From assembly GCF_001421015.2 (NCBI RefSeq), contig NZ_CP013023.1, forward strand, positions 4,085,501 through 4,149,500: 64,000 nucleotides of DNA. Reading direction: 5' to 3'. The DNA comes from Paenibacillus bovis. GTDB lineage: Bacteria; Bacillota; Bacilli; Paenibacillales; Paenibacillaceae. The position numbers and the translations under genes are program-made. Positions 36,066 to 45,394 of the stretch are shown here, piece after piece. Numbering within the stretch: position 1 is the stretch's first letter; the number at the start of each line of letters is the position of its first letter. Under the pieces are notes generated by a model, which was not told the DNA's origin, made no database searches, and was given only the letters and a program-made list of their open reading frames with translations.

Positions 36066-36326
36066 TTATTCGTCGTTATCGTCGTCTTTGAGAGACAGAC
36101 GATGTGCTACAGTCTCCGGCTGTACAGCCGACAGGATAACATGATCGCTGTCTGTGATGATAACCGCACGGGTACGTCTTCCGTAGGTGGCATCGATCAG
36201 CATATGACGATCACGCGCTTCCTGAATAATACGTTTGATTGGCGCGGATTCCGGGCTTACGATTGAGATAATCCGGTTCGCTGATACAATATTACCAAAA
36301 CCAATATTGATAAGTTTGATTGCCAT
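36066..36326 (-). CDS. remA: Biofilm regulator RemA (DUF370)
   Basis: 86 residues from the ATG at 36326 ([19 protein letters not shown]); the longer frame adds 11 residues not found in the family. RemA is a DNA-binding activator of matrix and osmoprotection genes in B. subtilis. [24 protein letters not shown] and [14 protein letters not shown] are family hallmarks. It lies between yicC and gmk, as in Bacillus. AGGGGG lies 15 bases upstream of the start. Confidence 0.95.
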   Translation of the reverse strand: MAIKLINIGFGNIVSANRIISIVSPESAPIKRIIQEARDRHMLIDATYGRRTRAVIITDSDHVILSAVQPETVAHRLSLKDDDNDE

Positions 36327-36389
36327 CTTCAGGTTTTTCCCCCTATACATTTGACTCAATCGCGCCGAAATAAGGTCGCTTGTTGGTCT

Positions 36390-37277
36390 TCATTCCAAAT
36401 TGGCGGCTTGTTCACGGATTTTTTCCAGCTCCGCTTTCATCTCGACGACATGGTTAACTAGAGCCAGATGATTAGCTTTGGAACCAATGGTGTTCACTTC
36501 CCGGTTCATTTCCTGAAGCAAGAAATCCATTTTTCGCCCGATCGGCTCATCGGTATGCAGAAGATTTCTGAACTGTTCAAAATGACTCGCCAGACGTGTC
36601 AATTCCTCGTCAATATTGGAACGATCCGCGAAAATGGCGATTTCCATCCCCACCCGGGATTCATCCCAGTGAAAACTTCCGTCCTGCAGTTCGGACAGAC
36701 GCTGACGCAGCCGGACACGATGCTCTTCTACGACTGTAGGCGCCAAACGGCGCATCTCGGCGTAAATCTGCTGCAGATGATCAAGCCTTCCGCGCAGATC
36801 TTCCGCCAGATGACGGCCTTCTCTGACACGCATCTCAAGCAGGCCTGTCAGCGCTTCGCCTAGACCTTGCTCCAGTAGCTCTCTCCACTGCTCCGGATCA
36901 TCATCGTTCCCATTCTCCTGAACGGTCATGACCCCGGGCAGCGACAGCAGCTGATTGATATCCAGCCGACCTTCCAGTTCCCCGAACTGCTGGAGCTCGC
37001 GGGCTGCCTGAATATAGGATCGGACTGCTGCCTGATCCAGCTTCAGTGCTGCCTGTTCGCCGCCATCCTGCTCCTTGTTTACAAACACATCAATCCGTCC
37101 CCGCTTTAGCCGGCTTTGTACCAGTTTGCGCAGCGTGTCTTCCAGGCCAGCCCATTCGCGGGGCAGCCGGAGCATCACTTCACAGTAGCGGTGATTGACG
37201 GATTTGACTTCAATCTGGATTTTGTAGCCGCCATATTGAACGGCGGACTGACCGTATCCGGTCATACTGAATGACAT
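36390..37277 (-). CDS. YicC-family endoribonuclease-like protein
   Basis: YicC proteins are metal-dependent endoribonucleases linked to stationary phase and stress; B. subtilis names it YloC. 295 residues. Visible family motifs: SMTGYGQ at the start, SVNHRYCEVMLRLPRE, RGRIDVFV, and at the end EMNREVNTIGSKA and MKAELEKIREQ. Three start codons are close together (37286 GTG, 37283 and 37277 ATG); I used 37277 by comparison with relatives that begin close to SMTG. It is upstream of remA by 63 bases. Confidence 0.93.
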   Translation of the reverse strand: MSFSMTGYGQSAVQYGGYKIQIEVKSVNHRYCEVMLRLPREWAGLEDTLRKLVQSRLKRGRIDVFVNKEQDGGEQAALKLDQAAVRSYIQAARELQQFGELEGRLDINQLLSLPGVMTVQENGNDDDPEQWRELLEQGLGEALTGLLEMRVREGRHLAEDLRGRLDHLQQIYAEMRRLAPTVVEEHRVRLRQRLSELQDGSFHWDESRVGMEIAIFADRSNIDEELTRLASHFEQFRNLLHTDEPIGRKMDFLLQEMNREVNTIGSKANHLALVNHVVEMKAELEKIREQAANLE

Positions 37278-37309
37278 CGGCATCACATCCGTTATTCTAT
37301 TGTAATTGA

Positions 37310-39202
37310 TTATTTACCATGAAACAAGGGGTTCGGACGCTGCTTTGCTTTTGCCCATACATATTCTGTAAGCTGCGCGCTCATATCATACAGCATAAAT
37401 GGAGTCATGATATAAATTCCGTTAAAATACTCCAGGGCCACATCCAGCAGCTCGCGGGCGATAGCGACACCTGTTTGTCTCGCCTCCGGTCCTTCCAGAC
37501 CAGCCATACGGCCGCGAATATGGTCAGGCAGCTGAATCCCCGGAACCTCATTATGCAGGTATTCCGCATTGCGCCCGCTGGCCAGCGGCATAATACCGAT
37601 AAAAACAGGTACGCTCAGATGCTTGGTCGCTTCATGCATCTCACGAATTAGATGCTCGTCATAGACCGGCTGGGTCATGACATAATCGGCGCCTGCAGCG
37701 ATTTTCTTTTCCAGACGCTGCACGGCTTTGTCCAGATGCTTCACATTCGGGTTAAAGGCAGCTCCAACAACAAAGCGCGCCCGGTGTTTGAGCACTTTGC
37801 CCGAAAAGGCGATACCCTCATTGAGCTGTTTGATCATTCGGATCATATCAAATGAAGTCATATCGTAGACCGAGCTTGCTCCCGGCAGATCACCGAATTT
37901 GGATGGATCACCTGTGACGGCAAGGATATGATCCACACCCAGTGCATTCAGTCCCATCATATGCGATTGGTTGCCAATCATATTGCGATCCCGGCATGTG
38001 ACATGCACGAGCGGACGCAGTCCGGTCTCCCGCTGAACCAGATGAGCCAGCGCCATATTGCTCATCCGCGTAACCGCCAGTGAATTATCCGCCATCGTCA
38101 CCGCATCGGCTCCGGCTTTTTTGAGCGCTTCGGCTCCAGCCATAAACCCTGTAATATCTAGATCACGCGGCGGATCAAGTTCCACAATCACTGTTGGTCG
38201 TTCTTTGACCAGCTCAACCAGCGTAGGCGGCACATCATCACGATCAGAGCCCCAGCCGCCGAGAATATCCTTTTCCATCGTAATACTGATCTGCGGCGAA
38301 GGAACCTGCACATTCGAAAAGTCGAGTGGTGCAGGCACATAATCAGCCAGCGCACGCGCAATCGCGGCAATATGCTTTGGCGTTGTTCCGCAGCAGCCGC
38401 CGATTACTCTGGCGCCCAATTCTGCCAGACGAACCGAACTTTGACCAAAATACGAAGGCTTCGCCTTATAGCGGTATTCACCATCCACATAGCTGGCTAC
38501 ACCCGCATCCGGATACACAGACAGCGGCAATGATACTTTGCCGCGTACATATTCCAGCGCACGCATGGTACCATTGGGGCCTACACGGCAGTTCAGACCG
38601 ACCATATCTGCTCCTGCTTCTGTCAGAATAGCAAAAGCATCCGGCAGACTGTAGCCATCCAATGTACGCACCGCATCCTCTACCGTCAGCTGGCAAATGA
38701 CCGGAATATCGGTCAGCTTGCGTACCTGCTTCAGCGCAACAGCCAGCTCTTCCAGCTCAAAAAACGTCTCCAGCAGAATGCCATCCACGCCTTCTTCCAG
38801 TATCGCATTCAGCTGTTCCCTGAAATATTTGCGCAGCTGTGGTAGTGGTGTATTGGAGCGCTTGCCTTCGCGAATTGCGCCGACCGAACCCACGACATAA
38901 GCCTGGTCGCCAGCAGCCTGACGGGCAATGCGCACCCCTGCACGATTAATTTCTTCCACTTTATGTTCAAGCCCGTATTTGGCGAGCTTCTCGTGATTCG
39001 CAGAAAAGGTATTCGTCTCCAGCATCTCTGCTCCTGCAGTGACATACTGGCGGTGCACATCCTCAATAATATGCGGACTCAGCAGGTTCAGCTCCTCATA
39101 GGAAATGCCTACCGGGAATCCCAGCTGATATAAATAGGTTCCCATTGCTCCGTCGCCTACAATAACACCGTCTGTCCATCTTGATCGCAAATCCGGCTTC
39201 AT
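37310..39202 (-). CDS. Bifunctional homocysteine S-methyltransferase/5,10-methylene-THF reductase (YitJ type)
   Basis: 631 residues from the ATG at 39202, which has GAGGTGTGGCAG upstream. The N-terminal half is a homocysteine methyltransferase: DGAMGTYLYQLG, ETNTFSANHEKL, zinc ligands in LNCRVGPNGT and IGGCCGTTPKHI. The C-terminal half (from about 315) is a MetF-type flavin reductase: VELDPPRD, HVTCRDRN, LAVTGDPSKFGD, GAAFNPNVK and YVMTQPVYDE. The fusion makes 5-methyl-THF and supports methionine synthesis. No SAM riboswitch is visible in the 100 bases upstream. It is inserted between yicC and dapF, breaking the usual ylo order. Confidence 0.95.
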   Translation of the reverse strand: MKPDLRSRWTDGVIVGDGAMGTYLYQLGFPVGISYEELNLLSPHIIEDVHRQYVTAGAEMLETNTFSANHEKLAKYGLEHKVEEINRAGVRIARQAAGDQAYVVGSVGAIREGKRSNTPLPQLRKYFREQLNAILEEGVDGILLETFFELEELAVALKQVRKLTDIPVICQLTVEDAVRTLDGYSLPDAFAILTEAGADMVGLNCRVGPNGTMRALEYVRGKVSLPLSVYPDAGVASYVDGEYRYKAKPSYFGQSSVRLAELGARVIGGCCGTTPKHIAAIARALADYVPAPLDFSNVQVPSPQISITMEKDILGGWGSDRDDVPPTLVELVKERPTVIVELDPPRDLDITGFMAGAEALKKAGADAVTMADNSLAVTRMSNMALAHLVQRETGLRPLVHVTCRDRNMIGNQSHMMGLNALGVDHILAVTGDPSKFGDLPGASSVYDMTSFDMIRMIKQLNEGIAFSGKVLKHRARFVVGAAFNPNVKHLDKAVQRLEKKIAAGADYVMTQPVYDEHLIREMHEATKHLSVPVFIGIMPLASGRNAEYLHNEVPGIQLPDHIRGRMAGLEGPEARQTGVAIARELLDVALEYFNGIYIMTPFMLYDMSAQLTEYVWAKAKQRPNPLFHGK

Positions 39203-39302
39203 CTGCCACACCTCGCTGTATCGATTTATGCTTAAATGTATCATAAATCCCAAGCAAATCGAGGCAGAAATGGCTGATATAGCTAAAAGGTATAACCGGA
39301 GC

Positions 39303-40139
39303 TTAATCCAGCGTCTGTCCGGTATATACCGTTGCTGCCGGGCCAGTCATATAGACATGATTACTGCTCTCATCCCACTCAATATACAGGTCTCCGCCCT
39401 TGAGCGAGACATGCGCATTACGGTCGGAATAACCATTCAGCACCGAAGCCACGAGTGTCGCACAGGCTCCTGTACCACAGGCAAGCGTCGGTCCTGCTCC
39501 GCGTTCCCAGACTCTCATATCGATCCGGTCGCGGCTCTGTACAGTGGTAAACTCTACATTCACCTTGCGTGGAAACAGTGGATGCGTCTCCAGCTGCGGT
39601 CCCCATTGATGCAGATCAAAACTCACTGCATCCTCTACATAGATCACGCAATGCGGATTCCCCATCGATACAGCTGTAAAATGAAACTGCTCTCCCTCCA
39701 CCTCTATCGGCTGGTTGAGCACCGGATTGCCTTCTATTGCTACCGGAATCAGACCGGCTTCCAGTACAGGCTCGCCCATATCGACACGTACCGTAACCGC
39801 TTTGCCATTCTCTGCCTGTACAGTGACTGCTTGTACGCCAGCACCAATCGTCTCGATCTGAATCTCGGTGCCTGCCGCAAGACCGTGGTCAAATACATAT
39901 TTGGCTACACAGCGGATCGCATTGCCGCACTGCTCTGCTTCCGATCCATCTGCATTAATAATCCGCATCATATAATCCGCCCGGGCTGAAGGCAGTATAA
40001 AGACCAGCCCGTCTGCACCAATCCCAAAGTACCGGTTGCAGTGCCGAATCGCCAGCTCCGCCGCATTGGCGGGCAGAGAAGGCTCGCCGTACACTACGAT
40101 AAAATCATTGCCAAGTCCGTTCATTTTGGTAAATTCCAT
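39303..40139 (-). CDS. dapF: Diaminopimelate epimerase
   Basis: Converts L,L- to meso-diaminopimelate for peptidoglycan and lysine. 278 residues. Both catalytic cysteines are in place: SEAEQCGNAIRCVAKY and TLACGTGACATLVAS. The start KMNGLGNDFIVVYG is typical. The ATG at 40139 follows GGGGAGAGAGCAGCG. It is 100 bases upstream of the YitJ-type gene on the same strand; divergent from rqcH across the tandem-repeat region. Confidence 0.97.
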   Translation of the reverse strand: MEFTKMNGLGNDFIVVYGEPSLPANAAELAIRHCNRYFGIGADGLVFILPSARADYMMRIINADGSEAEQCGNAIRCVAKYVFDHGLAAGTEIQIETIGAGVQAVTVQAENGKAVTVRVDMGEPVLEAGLIPVAIEGNPVLNQPIEVEGEQFHFTAVSMGNPHCVIYVEDAVSFDLHQWGPQLETHPLFPRKVNVEFTTVQSRDRIDMRVWERGAGPTLACGTGACATLVASVLNGYSDRNAHVSLKGGDLYIEWDESSNHVYMTGPAATVYTGQTLD

Positions 40140-40484
40140 CGCTGCTCTCTCCCCTGAATATGCTGTTTAATCACTTCCTACTGGGTAAGCATACATGATA
40201 CGACTATAAATTGCGAATGCTTTGTGGCATGATAGAATAGGTGTATTGGGAGTAAGAATATCGCGATATTTTGCTTTGCAAAAATCGCTTTTTTATTGGA
40301 TACCGCGTTTAACAAGTTAAACGTTTGTAATGCAAGATATTTTGCTTCGCAAAAATCACTTTTCATTTGAACACCGCGTTTAACAAGTTAAACGCTGTTC
40401 TGTACAATATTTTGCTTCGCAAAAATTGCTTTTTCATTTGAACACCGCGTTTAACAAGTTAAACGCTAGAATAGGAGAATTGAT
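40140..40484. other. Divergent dapF/rqcH region with three 71-bp tandem repeats
   Basis: 345 bases with no gene. About 205 of them are the tandem repeat described separately; the last copy ends 20 bases before the rqcH start, just ahead of AGGAG. I saw no other clear promoter elements, so the promoters of dapF and rqcH may lie within or beside the repeats. Confidence 0.6.
40262..40466 (+). repeat. Three tandem copies of a 71-bp unit, each with two hairpins
   Basis: Each unit has TTTTGC-ttc/ttt-GCAAAA (40269-40283, 40340-40354, 40410-40424), then CACCGCG or TACCGCG, and the palindrome CGTTTAAC-AA-GTTAAACG (40306-40323, 40377-40394, 40448-40465). The palindromes are exactly 71 bp apart; the short variable part is near TGTAATGCAA/TTCTGTACAA. 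The first copy is the most divergent. Regularity, palindromes and the position just before rqcH suggest an operator array or RNA element. Confidence 0.95.
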
Positions 40485-42305
40485 ATGGCACTTGATGGTA
40501 TTGTAACTCGCGCGATTGTACAGGATCTGCAGATTCTGGTGGGGTCGCGTATTAATAAGATTTATCAGCCTACAGATAGTGATATTGTTTTTCAGATTCG
40601 GGCACAGCGGGAGAATCGTAAATTATTGCTTAGTGCGAATCCGACGTATCCGCGTGTGCAGTTTACCGAGCAGTCTTTTATGAATCCGCAGGAAGCGCCG
40701 ATGTTCTGTATGCTGCTGCGCAAGCATTGTGAGAGCGGGATTATTGAGGCAATTGAGCAAGTGGGCATGGAGCGTATTATTCATTTCCAGGTTCGTCAGC
40801 GTGATGAGCTGGGAGATGTATCGGTCAAACGGATTATTGTGGAACTAATGGGTCGACACAGTAATCTGATTCTGCTTGATCCGTCGACAAATACGATTAT
40901 AGACGGTATCCATCATGTGACTCCGGCAATCAGCAGCTACCGCATTATTATGCCTGGCTTCAGCTATCAAGAGCCCCCGCAGCAGAACAAGTTGAATCCG
41001 CTGGAAACCGGTCGGGAGCCGTTTACAAGCAGCTATGCCGAGTATACAGATACATCCGCCCGTTTTATTCTGGATACTTTCACAGGTATTAGCCCATTGA
41101 TTGCGAGCGAAGTCGTACAGCGTGCAGCGAATAGTTCCGTTTCTGCTGCTTCTGCACAACATTCTGATGCTCCAGCTCCGGACTTGAACGCCAATGAATC
41201 GGATCCAGCTTCATCCAAGTTACCCGATCGGGTAGATGCGGATGCATTGTGGACCTCTTTTGATACATTAATGGAACAGGTACGTCAGGGACAGTTTGAT
41301 CCCGTGAGCGGACTCAATGCCAAGAACAAGCTTGTTTTCTCGGCTGTACCGCTTGTACAAATTCAGGACGAAGAAAAACATTATGCTTCGATGAGCGAAT
41401 GTATCGAAGCGTATTATGGCAACAAGGCAGAACGCGATACCGTCAAGCAGAAAACGAGTGATCTGCTGCGCTTTTTGCAAAACGAACGCAGCAAAAACAT
41501 TAAAAAGCTCGATAATCTGCGCAAAGATCAACTGGAAGCGGACGATGCCGAGAAATACCGTATTCAGGGTGAATTGCTATTCGCTTCCCTGCATCAGATT
41601 ACCAAAGGAGACAAAGAAATTGAGCTTATCAATTTCTATGATGAAGAGCAGCGCCCGATCAAGATCCAGCTTGATCCGCAGCTATCTCCTTCCGATAATG
41701 CCCAGCGCTATTTCAAAAAGTACAACAAATACAAAAACAGCCTTGCGGTAATCGAAGAACAGCTGACCCGTACGCATGAAGAAATTGCCTATCTCGATTC
41801 CCTGCTCCAGCAGCTGCAAAGTGCCGCCCTGCAGGATATCGACGAGATTCGTGAAGAACTGGCCGAGCAGGGCTACGTCCGCAACCGCAACAAAAAGAAC
41901 AAAAAGAAAAAGAAAGACAATCGTCCGACCCTGCATATTTATACTTCCAGTGAAGGTATCGAAATGTATGTAGGCAAAAACAATTTGCAAAATGAATATA
42001 TTACCAACAAAATGGCGAATAATAATGATACCTGGCTGCATACCAAGGATATTCCGGGTTCCCATGTCGTTATCCGCAGCAGCGAATTTGGCGATGCTAC
42101 GCTGGCCGAAGCGGCGCAGCTCGCTGCCTACTTTAGCCAGGCCAAGGAATCAAGTAGTGTACCGGTCGATTATACCCAGATTCGCCATGTACACAAACCG
42201 AACGGTTCCAAGCCGGGATTCGTTATTTACGATCATCAGACGACCCTGTTTATCACACCGGAAGAAGATATGATCAAACGCCTGAGCAGCACGATCAAAA
42301 TGTAA
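40485..42305 (+). CDS. rqcH: Rqc2 homolog RqcH (YloA/FbpA, NFACT family)
   Basis: RqcH binds stalled 50S-peptidyl-tRNA complexes and adds alanine tails that mark nascent chains for degradation. 606 residues. The NFACT-N domain runs about 1-200 (MALDGIVTRAIVQDL; INKIYQPTDSDIVFQIR; VELMGRHSNLILLD), followed by a variable Ser/Ala/Asp linker (about 205-245), a coiled-coil middle (about 310-460), a lysine-rich stretch (RNKKNKKKKKDN) and the NFACT-R domain with GKNNLQNEYITNKMA, WLHTKDIPGSHVVIR and TLAEAAQLAAYFS. The ATG follows AATAGGAGAATTGAT. B. subtilis yloA lies at the same end of the ylo block. Confidence 0.95.
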   Translation: MALDGIVTRAIVQDLQILVGSRINKIYQPTDSDIVFQIRAQRENRKLLLSANPTYPRVQFTEQSFMNPQEAPMFCMLLRKHCESGIIEAIEQVGMERIIHFQVRQRDELGDVSVKRIIVELMGRHSNLILLDPSTNTIIDGIHHVTPAISSYRIIMPGFSYQEPPQQNKLNPLETGREPFTSSYAEYTDTSARFILDTFTGISPLIASEVVQRAANSSVSAASAQHSDAPAPDLNANESDPASSKLPDRVDADALWTSFDTLMEQVRQGQFDPVSGLNAKNKLVFSAVPLVQIQDEEKHYASMSECIEAYYGNKAERDTVKQKTSDLLRFLQNERSKNIKKLDNLRKDQLEADDAEKYRIQGELLFASLHQITKGDKEIELINFYDEEQRPIKIQLDPQLSPSDNAQRYFKKYNKYKNSLAVIEEQLTRTHEEIAYLDSLLQQLQSAALQDIDEIREELAEQGYVRNRNKKNKKKKKDNRPTLHIYTSSEGIEMYVGKNNLQNEYITNKMANNNDTWLHTKDIPGSHVVIRSSEFGDATLAEAAQLAAYFSQAKESSSVPVDYTQIRHVHKPNGSKPGFVIYDHQTTLFITPEEDMIKRLSSTIKM

Positions 42306-42375
42306 CAGCCTGCATCCGGTAGTCTGCAAAGATGGGTAGAGCTATTTTGTCTGATAGCACCTGCCTAATCATGCA

Positions 42376-42425
42376 TAAAAAAGCGTTCCTATACGTCGAA
42401 AATAGACGTTTGGAACGCTTTTTTG
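42376..42425. terminator. Bidirectional terminator between rqcH and the SDR gene
   Basis: AAAAAAGCGTTCC pairs with GGAACGCTTTTTT; the loop contains the extra pair ACGTC/GACGT. A-rich 5' and T-rich 3' arms make it usable from both of the convergent genes. Confidence 0.92.
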
Positions 42426-42485
42426 ATACATACTATTCGTACTGATCGCATAGGTGTATATTATGGACCAACAGCTCCCTCACAC

Positions 42486-43232
42486 TTATTTCCGATCCTT
42501 GAAAATCTCCTGCAAAGCAAACGCATCATCCTGCGGTTTGTAGCCCAGTTCACGAATCGCCTCTTCAATATTAAGTCGTTTGAAGCGATTATCCGAAATC
42601 GCATTTACGAGTAGGAAGGGCTCTCTTAGCTGAGCAGTCAATCCCTTTTCCACCAGCTGGCACAGATCTCGCGGACTCAGGTAAGCACTCGTATCGCGCA
42701 CGGTCATCGGTTCTCCCGGATGGAAGTCATCAAATGCACCGATTCGCAGTCCCACACTTTCCAGTCCCTGTTCATAGGCATAGTAGCTGGCGAGCGACTC
42801 CAGAAATACTTTACTGACTCCGTACATATTTTTGGGGCGCACCTGCATGGAAGTTGTGGTCTGAACATCTACAGGATAGGCTTCCATCGTCTGTGCACTG
42901 CTGGCAAATACGATGCGCTGTACTCCATTTTGCTGACAGGCGTGGAACAGATTATAACTACCTTTGATATTGTTATCGAGCAAATGCTCATAAAAGTCCG
43001 CATCCGGTGAAGGATTGCCTGCCAGATGGACTACCCTGTCTATACCGGAAGTTAATTTCAGGCAGGCTTTCAGATCAGACAGATCAATAACATGCTGCTC
43101 AGTTTGCTCCCGAATCTCTGGAGGCAGCCGATCAAAATGAAGATCTGCCAGCACCAGATCATGATTGTCCACGAGATAAGCGGTAAGCGCCGTGCCTATT
43201 CTGCCGGAAGAACCCGTAATTAATATCCGCAT
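42486..43232 (-). CDS. NAD-dependent epimerase/dehydratase, uronate-dehydrogenase-like
   Basis: 248 residues from the ATG at 43232 with AAAGGAGCAGTAT upstream. Extended short-chain dehydrogenase: nucleotide motif ITGSSGRIG, VVHLAGNPS, NNIKGSYNLFHACQ, FASSAQTMEAYP, catalytic YGVSK, and LRIGAF followed by AYLSPRDLCQLVEKGL. The last parts resemble uronate dehydrogenases, which oxidise galacturonate or glucuronate to aldarolactones with NAD+. No other uronate gene lies near, so the substrate remains open. The gene seems to be alone, facing rqcH across a shared terminator. Confidence 0.85.
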   Translation of the reverse strand: MRILITGSSGRIGTALTAYLVDNHDLVLADLHFDRLPPEIREQTEQHVIDLSDLKACLKLTSGIDRVVHLAGNPSPDADFYEHLLDNNIKGSYNLFHACQQNGVQRIVFASSAQTMEAYPVDVQTTTSMQVRPKNMYGVSKVFLESLASYYAYEQGLESVGLRIGAFDDFHPGEPMTVRDTSAYLSPRDLCQLVEKGLTAQLREPFLLVNAISDNRFKRLNIEEAIRELGYKPQDDAFALQEIFKDRK

Positions 43233-43315
43233 ATACTGCTCCTTTGTGAAACCCATTTTAGAATCGAAAAATGACAGGACAGACTTCTAAAGGGACTGCT
43301 TTTACAATATATGCT

Positions 43316-44191
43316 CTATGCCTGACTTGAAGCCCGTTCAAGTAGCCGCGTCAATACATCGGCCGGTACCCGTTTGCTGCCAAGTGCACCATGGAATACT
43401 TTGCCCTGACGCTCTCCATGATAATCAGAGCCACCCGTCACAATCAGCTCTCTCTGCTCTGCCAGCTCCAAGTAGCGCTGTTCATCTTCTGGTGAATGAT
43501 CCGAATGATATACCTCCAGACCCGCCAGTGCGCTTTCACCAAGTATACGAGCGACCAGAGCGTCATCTCCATAGATTCCTGGATGCGCCATGACAGGAAC
43601 CCCACCTGCTTCTATAATCCATTGTGCTGCTTCTTGGGGACGGATACGTGGCGGAGATACATAGGCGGCTGCGTCCTGGGCCAGGTATTTGTTGAATGCA
43701 TCGCGCATATCTTCGGCATAACCCTTGGCTACAAGCGTATCTGCCATGTGCGGTCGTCCGATACTCTCATCCGGCAGCAGTTCGCGTCCGAGCTGCTTCA
43801 ATACATCTTCCATCGTAATCTCGACACCAAGCCCGCGCAACTTTTCCAGAATCATCTCATTGCGTGTATCCCTGATCTGACGAAGTCCGGCCAGCCTTTC
43901 CAGAAAAACGGGATCTTCGATATTCATGTAATATCCGAGAATATGAATATCCTTGCCATCCTCCATCGTACTGATTTCTACTCCCGGTACGACAGTTATT
44001 CCATGCCGCTCACCTGCTGCCAGTGCTTCTGCCACTCCTGCCACGGTGTCATGATCTGTAATAGCCAGTGCGCTCAAGCCAGCTTCAGCAGCCAGCTGCA
44101 CATTTTCGGCAGGCGTATTCATTCCATCCGAAGCCTGTGTATGGCTGTGCAGATCGACATAGCCCAGCTGCAGGGTTGTTTTATTATCCAT
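43316..44191 (-). CDS. PHP-domain phosphoesterase (RNase AM/YciV-like)
   Basis: 291 residues. The PHP metal motifs are clear: VDLHSHTQASDG, AITDHDTVAG, VVPGVEIST, VMAHPGIYG and TGGSDYHGE. Related proteins remove phosphate from 3',5'-nucleoside bisphosphates or trim 5' ends of RNA (TrpH/YciV, RNase AM). The inserted helical domain (MEDVLKQLGRELLPDESIGR, then PHMADTLVAKGYA) is typical of this group. The ATG at 44191 follows AGGAGTGAACACAG. It lies 83 bases upstream of the SDR gene and might be co-transcribed with it. Confidence 0.92.
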   Translation of the reverse strand: MDNKTTLQLGYVDLHSHTQASDGMNTPAENVQLAAEAGLSALAITDHDTVAGVAEALAAGERHGITVVPGVEISTMEDGKDIHILGYYMNIEDPVFLERLAGLRQIRDTRNEMILEKLRGLGVEITMEDVLKQLGRELLPDESIGRPHMADTLVAKGYAEDMRDAFNKYLAQDAAAYVSPPRIRPQEAAQWIIEAGGVPVMAHPGIYGDDALVARILGESALAGLEVYHSDHSPEDEQRYLELAEQRELIVTGGSDYHGERQGKVFHGALGSKRVPADVLTRLLERASSQA

Positions 44192-44322
44192 CTGTGTTCA
44201 CTCCTGTCTGTTTATATTCATGTTCTGTACAATCTGCCTATATCATCTGTCTTGGATATAGGGGATACACTAATTCGTCTGTCCAGAACATCCGAATTGT
44301 ATTCACCCTATCCGGTACTACA

Positions 44323-45225
44323 CTAGGTTAACGAATATTCCTGCAAAAACTGTAAAAAAGCAATCGACGGGATACCAAGCAGTGTCGATTTGAGATGAAT
44401 CGAATAGAACTGTCTTTGAAAAGAGACATTCTGGATATCCAGTACCTTGAGCAGTCCCAGTGCCACTTCATGCTTCACCGAAGACGGCGAGAGGATCGTA
44501 ATGCCCAATCCGGCTTCTACCGCCGACTTAACCGCTCCTGTGCTGCCCAGTTCCATAACCGTATCGATACGTTCCAGATCCATATGATGCCGGATAAATT
44601 CTTCCTCCATAACCTGTCTTGTACCCGATCCTTTCTCCCGCAGCACAAAAGAATAATTCAGCACATCTTCCAGTGTAATCCTGGGCAGTTCATCCAGCGG
44701 ATGTCCCGCAGGCACGATCAGCTTCAGTTCATCCTGCATGACCGGCTTGATCGTCATATCGGGATGCTCTACCGGCGCCTCAATCAGACCAAAATCGAGC
44801 TGGTTACGACTGATCTCATCCAGAATCTGTGTCGTATTCATAACCTTAAGCATAATTTTCATATCGGGATAACGCTGCCCTAGCGGAACGAGAAGGCGGG
44901 GCAGCACATACTCACCAATCGTATTACTCGCCCCCAGCATCAGCCGACCGGCCATATTATCGGTAAATCGCGACATTGCCGCATCTGTTTCTCGCATCAG
45001 CTCTATGCCCCGACGCGCAAAAGGCATCAGCGCATGACCGGCTTCTGACAGCTCGATTCGTTTGGTTGTACGAATCAGCAGCTTGGTCCCAAAATGATCT
45101 TCCAGCGATTGCACCTGCATGGTCACTGCCGGCTGGGTCATGTGCAGCGCCTGGGCTGCTGCCGAAAAACTTCCCCGCTCGGCAACTGTATAAAATATAT
45201 GTAATTGATGAAAGTTAAATGCCAA
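44323..45225 (-). CDS. LysR-family transcriptional regulator
   Basis: 300 residues from a TTG at 45225 with AAGGAGG nine bases upstream; the 17-residue upstream extension has no ribosome site. Winged helix at 1-60: NFHQLHIFYTVAERGSFSAA, LHMTQPAVTMQVQSLE and FGTKLLIRTTKRIELSEAG. The effector domain (about 90-295) has GASNTIGEYVLPRLL, where CysL/CbbR-like members bind small anions or metabolites. It lacks an obvious divergent target gene; the gene upstream is on the same strand. The target is unknown. Confidence 0.93.
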   Translation of the reverse strand: MAFNFHQLHIFYTVAERGSFSAAAQALHMTQPAVTMQVQSLEDHFGTKLLIRTTKRIELSEAGHALMPFARRGIELMRETDAAMSRFTDNMAGRLMLGASNTIGEYVLPRLLVPLGQRYPDMKIMLKVMNTTQILDEISRNQLDFGLIEAPVEHPDMTIKPVMQDELKLIVPAGHPLDELPRITLEDVLNYSFVLREKGSGTRQVMEEEFIRHHMDLERIDTVMELGSTGAVKSAVEAGLGITILSPSSVKHEVALGLLKVLDIQNVSFQRQFYSIHLKSTLLGIPSIAFLQFLQEYSLT

Positions 45226-45283
45226 TGCCGTTTCCCTCCTTGGTCGTACTTTGATTGTACCCCAAAAAAAGCACATAACAAAA

Positions 45284-45303
45284 GAGCCTGCATATGCAGG
45301 CTC
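45284..45303 (-). terminator. Perfect palindromic terminator between the unknown gene and lysR
   Basis: GAGCCTGCAT and ATGCAGGCTC form a 10-bp stem without a separate loop, followed on the minus strand by TTTTGTTATG. It follows the 145-residue gene at 45395 by about 90 bases and precedes the LysR gene. Confidence 0.75.
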
Positions 45304-45394
45304 TCCGGGTCCGTATTAATGATAGGCAGCCTGCTCCTCCAATACGAAGGCAAGTTAGGCCAATTCATAAATGTACCTGATAAAATATGAAGTA

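Noticed and set aside
39203..39302. SAM riboswitch expected upstream of the YitJ-type gene
   Set aside because: The 100-base gap after dapF is too short and shows no SAM-I motifs.
40262..40466. CRISPR array as an explanation for the regular repeats
   Set aside because: Nearly the whole 71-bp unit is repeated, with no unique spacers, and no cas genes are seen.
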